From Diphasiastrum complanatum (lineage: Eukaryota; Streptophyta; Lycopodiopsida; Lycopodiales; Lycopodiaceae), in the NCBI GenBank assembly GCA_029204225.1, contig CM055093.1:3586974-3650973 (forward strand): a stretch of DNA of 64,000 nucleotides, read 5' to 3'. Numbering within the stretch: position 1 is the first letter of the stretch; each line of letters starts with the position of its first letter. The position numbers and the translations under genes were made by a program. The notes under the pieces were generated by a model. The model saw only the letters and a program-made list of their open reading frames with translations, was not told the DNA's origin and searched no databases. Positions 26,460-36,509 of the stretch are shown one piece after another.

Positions 26460-29400
26460 TAACTTTGAACATCCATTCATCCTCCACAACAGGTGACCTG
26501 ATTGACTTCATTACTAAACGAGACCTACTGCTTTTCATGTGGAGACTCATGAGAGTCAGGAGCGCAGACTACCCACTTTCCCCGGATATAGATGGGATTC
26601 AGTATACAGATTTGAGACTAGATCAGCTAGTGGCCGAGGTTCTGGAGGGGTGGCTTGTCTCTACAGAGAGTCCCTTTATCAGATGATTGAGTTTATCAGG
26701 CATGATGAGCATTCACGTTACATCTGGATTCATATCACTGGACAAGGACATCTTTATTGCTGCATGCTACTTTCGAGTCTTCCTCTTTTGCTGAAGGTAT
26801 CGGATCACCTTACCTGGATCTCTCATTGGATATCATCCGGTTCACAGAGAGGGGGCATATTTTCCTCACAGGGGATTTTAATGCCAGGACTGCTTCACGT
26901 CAGATTGAGTTCATGATACCACGGACCAGCTTCGAGTTCATGCCCTTGACAGTGACGATATGGGAGTCACCAGGATCTCTGTGGATGGACCAGGACCTAT
27001 TACAACATCTGGTGAGCATTTATTGCAGTTTGGTGAGGCACATGAGTTAGCCATCTATAATGGCCTATCCTACTGCATCCCCTCATTCACAGTTTTCATA
27101 TTTCCCCCACTACTCTCTCTGATCATTCGTTCCTTTCCTTCGCTATTGGCCACCTCCCGCCTCATAAACCCCCATCTCACTCCACGCTACCTCGCGCACC
27201 CTGGTACACATTCCACTCCCTTCATGCACCACTCTACCAAGAGTCCTTTGCCTCATTACTCCACTCTTTTCCCCATAACAGCCCACTGGAATCTCAAGCT
27301 GCCTTCCTCACCACCTCTCTTCATACTGCAGCCTCCCTGGCCTTCCCATCTAAGCCTCATAACAGCAAACCACTTCATTCATCTCACCCTCTCCATCCAC
27401 CATGGTATGATGCGGAATGCCACTCCCTTCACCAAGCTGTCACTCATGCTCGTTTCCATTCCCCCCATCTCCTTTGTTCCTCATGTCAATCTTATAACCG
27501 TACACTCCGTCGTAAAAAACGTGCTTATGATGACTCTGAAGGAATGACTTGTGGACCTTCTCCTCAGTTCCTCCTCTGGTGCCTTTTGGCACGAGTTTAT
27601 CCCCCGTGCCCCAACCCCTCTCCTGGATGACCTCCGTATTTGGACCGACTACGTTGCTAGCCTATATACCATACCCACAGACACACCTATCTCTATCTCG
27701 CCATGACCATCCAACCCTGGTCCTTGCGGCCATTAAGAAACTAAACTCACCGAACTAGAGACATTGAGGATCTTGAATCTGAGCTACTGATCCACGCTGC
27801 CGACACTCTTGCCCCCACCCTAACCATGCTGTTGTCGCGGGCTTCTTATCCTCTTGGTGCACAAACATTATCCATCCTATCCATAAAAATGGTGACCCCA
27901 TGATCCCTGGTAATTACCGCACTATCATGATTGGCCATGTTCTCACGAAGTTATATGGCACCTTCCTTCAGTCTGCTGTTAGCACAGAGGCAGAGTCCAG
28001 GAGATTGCATGCACTAGGATAGGCAGGATTCCGAGCTCACTACTCCACCTTCCGACAAGCACAACAGGCACACCAATTACTAGAAGAAATGGAATTGCAA
28101 TTGATGCAAATCATATCTTCACCCTTTGAGCTCTTATCGAGGAAACTAAGTACAGGAAGGAAAAGGGTTATTGTTGTTTTGTAGACTTCAGGAAAGCCTT
28201 CGATTATGTCCCACGCTCTTTGCTCATTCAGAGACTTCATGATCTAGGCTTCTCGACGGATATCATTATGGCTGTCATGGTTCTCTATGAGAGAGTTCTG
28301 GGCTGTTTTCGACATAGCAGCGACACTTCTGAGCATATTTGGAGTACTATTGGGGTGAAGCAAGGACGCTCTCTTTCACCAGTTCTTTTTGGACTATACA
28401 TTGATGAGTTGGAGAGGGTCATTTCTCAGTGTGGCGGTGCCGGTTGTAGACTTGGCAGCATTTTGATTGCTATTCTCCTCTATGCGGATGATGTGGTACT
28501 AGTATCTCATACTAGAGAGGGATTACAGAGACACTTGGATTGCTTATATACTTTTTGTGCCCGCTGGGGCCTAGGGGTGAACATGGTGAAGACCAAAATT
28601 ATGGTCTTCAACACTTCTCGGGCTTTCATGCAGCGTCAGGAGCTTACTTTTGATGGACATCCTCTAGACGTGGTCTCTTCATACACTTACCTGGGTGTAC
28701 TCTTCACTGTTCCTACGTTCAGTATGAGACATGCGACTACTACTAGACTTGGGAAAGGTCACTCTTCCCTTGTTCAGTTAGAGAGGTTCTGTTTTCATAA
28801 GTCTATTCGTGATGCTCCAAGTAAGTGTAGAATTTTTGACACTCTTGTCACCCCTTAAGCCTTGCATGCAGAAGAGGTATGGTGTACAGGCCTCTCCTCT
28901 TCACATTGGGCCAGCATTTCACGTCTGCAGACCACCATGTTAGCTCTCATGATTCGGGCGAAGCCTTCTGTTCCACATGAGATCATTTTTGCTGAGTTTG
29001 CCACTCCTCTTATCCAGATAGATGCAGCCTTCCAGCTTATCACTTACATCCAGAGAGTTCAGGCATTTCCAGATACAGAGCAGAGATATACATGGATTTC
29101 ACTTACGTCCTCCCACCATCTCCAGGCTCTGGGGTACCAGTTGTCATGGTTCTCTCAGGCGTCACACTTCCTCATGGATTCGTTTGGTATTGCTATCACA
29201 GATCTCCCCTCGGGCACACAACAGTATATCCGATGGTTTCTATATAGAGCCTACCTTGATTATACCTGGCGACGTCAGTTGGGGGTTAAGCCCGACTACT
29301 ACCGGGTTCATTTCTTGGAGCAGGACACCACTGGACTTCCAGCCCTACCTCGATATCTGACCTCAGGATTATCACACAGTCTCCGATTCACATTGGGTCA

Positions 29401-29640
29401 GCTCGGAGTATCATCACATCAGTTGGCTATCGAGACTGGGAGATTCCAGGGCACCCCGAGGGAGGAGAGATTATGCCAGCTATGTTCTTTGCATGAGGTG
29501 GAGTCTGAGGAGCACCTCATCTTCAGATGCCCCATATATTATGAGATCAGAGGGAGATACCACTGCCTATTCCGAGACATGCCCACTACACTTCGATCGC
29601 TCATATCATACGAGGACCCTCGCTGTGTTGCACTTATGAT
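26460..29640 (+). pseudogene. LINE-A ORF2: endonuclease-RT remnants
   Basis: Recognisable in order: the endonuclease start SSSTTGDLIDFITKRDLLLF (26470-26540), the endonuclease GDFNAR motif (about 26870), a decayed linker 27050-27770, the RT N-terminal part 27770-28200, RT catalytic part 28220-28858 (GVKQGRSLSPVLFGLYIDEL and LLYADDVVLVS), and the C-terminal domain 28862-29640 with the CQLC...EEHLIFRCPIYYEIR zinc-like motif. A 28050-28100 insertion and many frameshifts disable it. The YADD catalytic box itself is preserved. Confidence 0.85.
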
Positions 29641-29672
29641 ATGGGAGATGTTCTTGCTACCATTAATAAAGC

Positions 29673-29673
<1 letters not shown>

Positions 29674-29734
<61 letters not shown>
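29674..29734. repeat. (CT)n tract at the LINE-A/LINE-B junction
   Basis: An uninterrupted CT tract separates the LINE-A tail (AATAAAGCTTCC) from the first ATG of LINE-B at about 29750. Confidence 0.95.
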
Positions 29735-29736
<2 letters not shown>

Positions 29737-29799
29737 TCCCTCGCTGCTCCATGGCAGCTCCTCCTCGCGCCCCTGCTCGTAGATCAGCACGATCCCCAG

Positions 29800-30310
29800 C
29801 GACCTCCTCACTCACCACTCACCTCCCCTCGCTGCCCCTTCCCCTAACCCCCTCGCTGCTCCTTCTCCTTCTCCTTCCCTCGCTGCCCCTTCCTGTAACC
29901 TCCTCGCTGCTCCTTCCCCCCTCGCTGTCCCTTCCCTCGCTGCTGCTCCTTCCCTCGCTGCTCCTTCTTCCCCCCTCGCTGCCCCTTCCCTCGCTGCTGC
30001 TCCTTCCCTCGCTGCTGCTCCTTCCCTCGCTGCCGCTCCTTCCCTCGCTGCCCCCTCCCTCGATGCTCCTTCTTGCCCCCTCGCTGCCCCTTCCCTCGCT
30101 GCTCCCTTCCCTAACCCCCTCGCTGTTCCTTTCCCTTCCCCCCTCGCTGCTCCATCCCCCCCCCTCGCTGACCTCCCTGATCTCCTACTTGTCACCCCCC
30201 TCACCTCACCCCCTCGCTGATCCCTCACCTCACCCCCTCGCTGATCTCTCACCTCACCCCATTGTCATTCCAGCCCCCCCCCCTCGTTGCCACTTCACCT
30301 CACCCCCTTG
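29800..30310 (+). repeat. CCCTCGCTGCTCCTT minisatellite in the LINE-B 5' region
   Basis: Repeated units of roughly 12-24 bp built from CCCTCGCTGC and CTCCTTC. The open frame 29751-30311 translates into Ser/Leu/Pro repeats. Because the same kind of proline/alanine-rich stretch precedes ORF1 in LINE-A, it probably belongs to the LINE 5' region rather than to a host gene. Confidence 0.8.
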
Positions 30311-31299
30311 ATGACCCATCTCCCTCTCCTACTACAACTCTCACCCCCCTCTCTGATGGCTGCTCCTCTGATTCAGCTCCTCTTCTGTCTTCTGACCCTA
30401 TTCTTCCCACACCTATCGTTGCTCACTCTTCCTCCTTCACGGCACCACACTCTACAGCCAATATTCCGTATACGCCTTCTAAATCAATTGAACTTTTCTC
30501 ATCTTGGCAGATTGATCAATTCAAGGCAGATTTCCAATTTTTGTGGTATGAAATTTCACAGCTGAAAGGAACGATTACTTCTTTGGTCAACGAGAAGAAG
30601 CTATTGCAGTCCAAGGTTGCCTCACTCGAACAATCCATCGGAATCAAACAGGCCGCAGCTTCGGAATCCACCACCAACATGCTATGGGAGCTAGAAACCA
30701 AGATTGAGAAGCAACACGAAGAGGCCCTTTCCTGGGCATCAGTTTTGAAAAAGGGCACCAAACCCAGCGCTCCCATCTCCTCAGTTATCTCAGCCACCAT
30801 CTCGGAAGAGAAATCTCGAGACCAAAAATCCCACAATATTAGAGTTTGTGGAGTTCTAGATACACAGGATGCATTGACTGAAGCTAAACGCTTTCTCGAC
30901 ATCACTCTCGGGCACAGGACAGAGGGGTTAGACACTGCATGGAGGACCACTAGAGATGCAGCCACACTCATTCTTCGTTTCACCTCCCTCGAGAGCCGTC
31001 GAGATGCTTTGCGGTGCAGAGCTAAGCTACGTGGTACCACTATCTACATGGACGACGACCTCACATATATCCAGGTAGAGGAGAGGCGTAAGGCCTTTCA
31101 GGCAGCCCGTGAGTCTGGCAGACGAGTCATTTACCGAGATGGACGAGTGCGTTTTCTTGACAGCGATCTAGCAGCTCCCAGTGCTAGGGATTTGGGGTCC
31201 CCGGGTTTGGGAGTGCCCCGGGGCCCCACCCACACCATCTCCGGATTGGAGTATGGAACTGTGATGGTTTACACTCATCCTCCATTGCTGGCGACTTGA
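30262..31299 (+). CDS. LINE-B ORF1 (L1 ORF1p-like, coiled coil plus RNA-binding domain)
   Basis: 345 codons open. Residues 1-75 are Pro/Ser-rich low complexity. About residues 80-150 form a coiled coil (QLKGTITSLVNEKKLLQSKV). About residues 195-300 resemble the C-terminal RNA-binding part of L1 ORF1p: SHNIRVCGVLDTQDALTEAK, ATLILRFTSLESRRDALRCR, RGTTIYMDDDLTYIQVEERR and GRRVIYRDGRVRFLD. No CCHC knuckle or DUF4283-type domain, which is what ORF1 of well-known plant L1 elements carries. The role would be nucleic-acid chaperone in the LINE RNP. The reading frame may start further upstream within the minisatellite. The 3' end overlaps ORF2 in another frame. Confidence 0.72.
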   Translation: MSFQPPPLVATSPHPLDDPSPSPTTTLTPLSDGCSSDSAPLLSSDPILPTPIVAHSSSFTAPHSTANIPYTPSKSIELFSSWQIDQFKADFQFLWYEISQLKGTITSLVNEKKLLQSKVASLEQSIGIKQAAASESTTNMLWELETKIEKQHEEALSWASVLKKGTKPSAPISSVISATISEEKSRDQKSHNIRVCGVLDTQDALTEAKRFLDITLGHRTEGLDTAWRTTRDAATLILRFTSLESRRDALRCRAKLRGTTIYMDDDLTYIQVEERRKAFQAARESGRRVIYRDGRVRFLDSDLAAPSARDLGSPGLGVPRGPTHTISGLEYGTVMVYTHPPLLAT

Positions 31300-34200
31300 T
31301 CGATTTCATCACTGACAGAGATTTGCTGCTCTTTATGGAGACTCATGAGAGTCAGGAGAGAGGATTACCTATTTTTCCAAGATACAGATGGGATTCCGTG
31401 TACAGACTTGAGACTAGATCAGCTAGCGGTCGTGGATCCGGAGGTGTTGCATGTTTATACAGAGAGTCTCTTCATCCGAGCATTGAGTTCATCAGACACG
31501 ACGAGCATGCACGGTATATATGGATTCATATTACTGGGCAGGATATTGGGTTGGACAGGGACCTCTTTGTGGCGGCCTGTTATTTTCCTCCAGAGTCTTC
31601 GTCCTTTGCTGAGGGCACAGGTTAACCCTACCTTGATTTATCGCCTGATATCATCAGATTCGCAGAGCGGGGGCATATTCTCCTCACTGGAGATTTCAAT
31701 GCCCGAACCTCTTCACGACAGTCAGAGTTCTATGACATCACCGACCAGCTCCGCGTTCATGCCCTTGACAGCGATGATATGGGAGTTACCAGGATTTCAG
31801 AGGACAGCTTGGGACCTACTACCCCTTACGGTGAGCATTTATTGCAGTTTGGAGAGGCCCATGAGTTAGCCATTTACAATGGCCTAACTTGTTGGCCAAA
31901 ATCTGGCAGTTATACTTGTCACCCTCACGGTGGTGGACATAGTGTTGTGGATTATCTCATGGGATCACCATCTTCCATACCTCTCATATCTGATTTTCAT
32001 GTATCTCCCACCACTCTCTCTGATCATTCCTTTCTCTCCTTCGCCATCGGCCGCCTCCCACCTCCCCAACCATCCTCACACCCCCTGCTTACACGGGCAC
32101 CCAAGTATACATTCAGTTCTCTCTTTACACCAGTTTACCAGGAGTTCCTAACCTCATTGCTCCATTCCTTCCCTCGCGATAGTATAGTCGAGACTCAAGC
32201 TGCCTTTCTTAGCACTTCTCTTCGTACCGCTGCTTCCCTTGCTTTTCCATCTAAACCCCATAAAAGCAGAGGCACCCGTTCCTCATCGATACGACCCCCA
32301 CACCCCCCGTGGTATGATGTTGAATGTCGCTCTCTTCGTCAGCTTGTCACCCATGCCCGCACTCACGATCCTCATCTCCTCCACTCCGCCAGGCGCTCTT
32401 ACCGTCGCACACTCCGCCGAAAAAAGCGTATATATGATGACTCCGAAGGAACGCGTCTTGTTGATCTTCTCTTCAGTTCCTCTTCAGGCGCCGTTTGGCG
32501 TGAGTTTATCCCTCGTGCTCCACCACCCCTCCTGGATGACCTTCGCATATGGACCGAATACGCTACCAAACTATATACCATACCCACTGACGCACCCATC
32601 TCTATCTCCCCAGCCCCTCTGAGTTCACCTTCTTCACATCTGACATGGTACTTACGGCCATCAAGAGAATGAAGTCCCATAAAGCAAGAGATATCGAAGA
32701 CCTTGAATCTGAACTCCTAACCCATGCTTCCGACCTCCTTGCTCCCACACTAGCCACTCTCCTCAATTCCGCCGTTGTCTCTGGTTTCCCCTCATCCTGG
32801 TGCACCAACATCATCCACCCTATTCATAAAAATGGTGATCCCATGATCCCTGGTAATTACCGCACTATCATGATCGGACATGTTCTCACGAAGCTCTATG
32901 GTACCATACTCCAGTCTGCAGTGAGTTCAGAGGCGGAAGCTCGGAGATTACATGCATTGGGGCAGGCAGGTTTCCGATCTCATTATTCTACCACTGACCA
33001 TATTTTTACACTTCGAGCCTTGATCGAGGAAGCTAAGTACAGGAAAGAGAGGGTTTACTGCTGTTTTGTAGATTTCAGGAAGGCCTTCGATTCTGTACCA
33101 CGCTCCCTGCTCATTCAGAGACTTCGTGACCTTGGTTTCTCCACAAATATTGTTTTAGCAGTGATGGCTCTTTATGAGAAGGTCTTGGGATGTTTCCGAC
33201 ATAGCAGTGGCTTATCTGATCACATTTGGAGCACCACTGGGGTGAAACAGGGGTGCTCTCTTTCACCGGTTCTCTTTGAATTGTATATTGATGAGTTAGA
33301 GCGAGTCATCTCACAGTGTGGCGGGGGTGGCTGTAGACTTGGCACCATTCTGATTGCTATTCTCCTTTATGCGGATGATGTAGTACTAGTATCCCCGACC
33401 AGAGAGGGTTTGCAGAGGCAGCTGGATTTTTTACAGGGATTTTGTACCAGATGGGGGTTGGGGGTGAACACTGCGAAGACCAAGGTTATGGTCTTCAACA
33501 CTTCTCGAGCCTTCATGCAGCGCCAGGAGCTCATCTTAGATGGACAGGCCTTAGAGGTAGTTTCCTCTTATACCTATTTGGGGATACTCTTCTCTGGTCC
33601 TACCTTCAGCATGCGGCAAGCTGCCACCACCTGACTTGGGAAGGGGCATTCCTCTCTTGTTCAGCTTGAGCGGTTCTGTTTCAGGAAGCTCATCCGAGAT
33701 GTTTGCAGTAAGTGTAGACTCTTTGATACTATTGTCACCCCCACAGCCTTATATGCAGCAGAGACATGGTGCATCGGCCTCCCTTCATCACACTGGGCCA
33801 GCATTTCACGATTGCAGACCACCATGTTAGCCCGTATGATTCGGGCGAAGCCCTCGGTTCCACATGAGATCCTTCTTGCAGAGTTTGCCGTTCCACCCAT
33901 TCAGATATATGCCGCGTTCCAGCTTATCACATACATTCAGAGAATCCAGGCTCTGCCCGATGAGGATATGAGATATACACAAACAGCACTGGTCTCCTCA
34001 CACTTTCTTCATGACCAGGGCTATCGACTATCGTGGTTCTCTCAGGCATCCCATTTCCTCCTTGAGTCATTTGGTATCTCCATTACAGAGCTCCCCTCAG
34101 GTACTCATCAGTATATCAGGCGCATCTTATATCGAGCATATCTCGACCGCACTTGGGGGCGACAGCTTGGGGTGATACCCGACTACTACTGGACTCATTT

Positions 34201-34687
34201 TATTGAGCTTGACATAGCAGGGGTCCCGGTCTTACCGCATTATTTGGACTTGAGACTATCACATTGCCTCAGATTTACATTGGGACAGCTCCGTGTATCA
34301 TCACATCAGTTGGCTATTGAGACTGGTAGATTCCAGGGTACCCCGAGAGAGGAGCGGATTTACCAGTTATGCTCTTTAGAGGAGGTGGAGTCAGAGGAGC
34401 ACTTTATCTTTAGGTGCCCGGTATATTACGAGATCAGAGGGAGATACCACTGTTTGTTCCGAGACACACCTGTCACCTTACGATCGCTCATAGCTTATGA
34501 GGATTCCCGATGCGCGGCACTCATGATACGAGAGATGTTTATACTACGACAGGATTTGTATCAGACAGCCCAGCCGAGTCAGGTTTCTCAGCCTCAGATC
34601 ACTTCTTTTTTCTCCAGGAGGAGAGGACGTTTTGATGACGGTGACGATGATGATGATGACCTACTTGCCCACAGAGACCAGAGATAG
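31254..34687 (+). pseudogene. LINE-B ORF2: endonuclease, reverse transcriptase, C-terminal zinc domain
   Basis: The endonuclease reading begins upstream of ORF1's stop (WNCDGLHSSSIAGDLIDF at 31254) with METHES near 31335, a frame break near 31620, LLTGDFNARTSS near 31680, then SVVDYLMGS and LSDHSFLSFAIG near 31940-32050. RT runs 32645-33634: PIHKNGDPMIPGNYRTI, YCCFVDFRKAFDSVPRSL, GVKQGCSLSPVLFELYIDEL, ILLYADDVVLVSPTREGLQ; the YADD catalytic aspartates are intact. After a stop near 33632 the C-terminal domain continues 33812-34687 with REERIYQLC...ESEEHFIFRCPVYYEIR, one cysteine of the motif replaced by Tyr, and an Asp-rich tail. The enzyme would nick target DNA and prime reverse transcription there. 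Confidence 0.85.
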
Positions 34688-35090
34688 CGTCCCACACATA
34701 CCCATGTTGCAGCACAGGCTACTCGACCTATCACGAGGAGACCTCTTCATCCTTTCAGACGACGTCAGAGACCACCAGTGGCCCTTCATGCCACAGGCCG
34801 TATTACATCCTTCTATATCATCAGCACCAGCAGGACAGGACTAGATGATAACGTCATATCTCACTCATGACTGTTAGCAGTATACATGCTCCCACATGTT
34901 TCTAATAGCATCACATCTATTTCAGTTTATAGCTTTAGCTCTAGATTGCTACTTTGTTACTGTTTTGGAGACGTTTCATACGCTCCTATGGTTACCACAT
35001 ACTTGACATGTACATTTACTAGTCTTATATGCCTTTTGGCATGGAAAAGACATTAATAAAGCTTTCTTCTTTCTTCTTCTTCTCTCCCCT
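34688..35090 (+). other. LINE-B 3' UTR and TC-rich tail
   Basis: Non-coding 3' region ending ACATTAATAAAGCTTTC followed by a TTC/TC-rich stretch to about 35090. LINE-A ends with the same ATTAATAAAGCTT sequence and a CT tract. The shared end marks the family's 3' terminus. Confidence 0.7.
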
Positions 35091-35107
35091 CCCGCGCTTC
35101 AAAACAC

Positions 35108-35190
35108 AGAATGGCCCGAATCGGGCCTTTTATTCCAACACGTTGATTCGAACCGTCCAATTTAAACTGGCTCAATTAGAATGCGGTTCA
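35108..35190 (+). repeat. GATTCGAA-type dispersed repeat, copy 2
   Basis: Contains GGCCCGAATCGGGCC, TTGATTCGAACCG and a run of AATT/CAATT motifs comparable to 24746-24842. It directly follows the LINE-B tail. Confidence 0.4.
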
Positions 35191-35239
35191 TTGTTCGAAT
35201 TGTTGATTTGTGAAAGCTTGCTGTTTTGAGATTGATGCC

Positions 35240-36000
35240 AATCCACATGGAAGACCTGTGTGTCCTGCATGTCTGTCCTGACAAAGCATCCTTAGTACGT
35301 GATGCAGCACCTTGAAACTTCTCTTCAAAACTTGTTCCAGCACCTAGGACCTCTCCACACTGTAAAATCTCAAATATTTTAGGTAGCCGTGTCTGAAGTC
35401 ACTCCAATCAGTAACATAGGCTTACTTTTTCCACCATCCAGGGACAAGTCACAACATAAGTAATCAAGGGAGCCACTTCCAACCTCACATGTACTGTGAT
35501 GTCATAGGCTCCTGAATGAGCCACCCAATATCTTATCTTCACATGCCGCTGGAGCCCCACTTGTTGTTAGGGTGCTCTATGGTTATCCTCAAACACAGTA
35601 CGAGGAGGCAATGAGATCTCTGGACTCATCCAAATTTCAATCTCACCAATGAGAAACTTGAACCTATTCTCACCAAAATCAAATCTGCTCTCCTGGAGTG
35701 CCAGTCCTTTTGTTCAACACAGTTTTTATTCAAAAACTTTTCCACACACTCTTTTGTATTACCATCTGATGTAACCACATCAGCAGTTTCACTTTCTTTC
35801 TTACTATTGAACACATCAGGACCAGTATCACTTTCAAATTCACAATTATATTTGTCACCACTTTCATTAATCACTTCAGTATTATTATTGCAATTTGACA
35901 CACATTCATCATCCACATTGTCCCTTTTTTTCTTTTAGCCTTATTCTTCTCTAGAACTTCCAGTGCTTCTTGATACATTTTTGCAAGAGGCGTAGCTTTT
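35240..36000 (-). pseudogene. Possible protein-coding remnant of unknown family
   Basis: On the minus strand 35990-35626 reads through GLKATPLAKMYQEALEVLEK, a Lys-rich patch, then an Asn/Ser/Asp-rich stretch ending EQKDWHSRRADLIL. A frame change leads into RFKFLIGEIEIWMSPEISLP and, after a stop, HVKIRYWVAHSGAYDITVHV towards 35430. The composition and length look like former coding sequence without introns. I do not recognise the family; it could be a processed pseudogene. Confidence 0.3.
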
Positions 36001-36226
36001 AATCCATGGATTTTCTGTTAGTATTTTCTCATTTGATGTGCATCTAACTCCTGTGTGATCTAAATCTTTGGTGAACCTTCCTAGATTTCTGGTAATCTAA
36101 GTTGGAAAATACTTATCAGCTGCCAGACATCTTTATCTGTCTATAAGCACATAGTATGTCTGCAATTGCTCCTCATTTAGCTGTATTTACTGCACAACTG
36201 ACCTTTTTTGGATCCAAACTTATTTC

Positions 36227-36508
36227 ATGGAAAGTCTCCGGTTGGCTGGTAGCACGCGCTTTTCTCCACAACACATTCATTCACAACAATTTTCTAAACA
36301 CAAGGTCTCCAAATCCTGTGGTTTCACCACATCAAGATTCAAAACCAAAATAACGCGCAATTTTCATCACTCCCAACCTTCTCAGGCTGCTCTCTCTTCA
36401 GATTTAGAGGATCTCTCACACAAACCAAATATCTGCCTTCTGGCTCTTCATTATATTAGTGTTAATACCCTTGTCACTTTACCCAATCCTGTCCAGGTCT
36501 ATATGTGA
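36227..36508 (+). other. Open frame with a transit-peptide-like start, doubtful
   Basis: 93 codons starting MESLRLAGSTRFSPQHIHSQ, rich in Ser, Arg, Lys and His and poor in acidic residues at first, which resembles a plastid targeting peptide. A possible splice donor CAG|GTCTAT occurs near 36496 and a possible acceptor near 37256, but joining them gives only a short frame. It may be a fragment of a gene or chance. Confidence 0.15.
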
Positions 36509-36509
36509 A

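Larger units (their letters stand above)
25130..29680 (+). mobile_element. LINE-A: L1-type non-LTR retrotransposon with inverted 5' part
   Basis: 26460-29640 is homologous in the plus orientation to ORF2 of LINE-B (31254-34560). 25135-26300 is homologous to ORF1 of LINE-B but inverted, with the ORF1 start nearest the junction. The ORF1 end of the inverted part and the ORF2 start of the direct part correspond to points only about 15-20 bp apart in LINE-B. This is the layout produced by twin priming during LINE insertion. The tail ATTAATAAAGCTTCC joins a CT tract at about 29674, next to LINE-B. Confidence 0.8.
29735..35090 (+). mobile_element. LINE-B: near full-length L1-type non-LTR retrotransposon
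   Basis: Proline-rich 5' part, ORF1 with coiled coil and L1-like RNA-binding domain, ORF2 with apurinic endonuclease, reverse transcriptase and a C-terminal CCHC-like domain, then a 3' UTR ending ATTAATAAAGCTTTCTTC at about 35050 with a TC-rich tail instead of poly(A). ORF2 has a few frame breaks, so it is probably inactive, but it is the best preserved LINE here. No target-site duplication was found. Confidence 0.85.

Noticed and set aside
29751-30311. Proline/serine/leucine-rich frame that could be an extensin-like cell-wall protein
   Set aside because: No signal peptide or SPPPP units. It lies between a LINE tail and LINE ORF1 and corresponds to the equivalent proline-rich stretch before ORF1 in LINE-A, so it belongs to the LINE 5' region.
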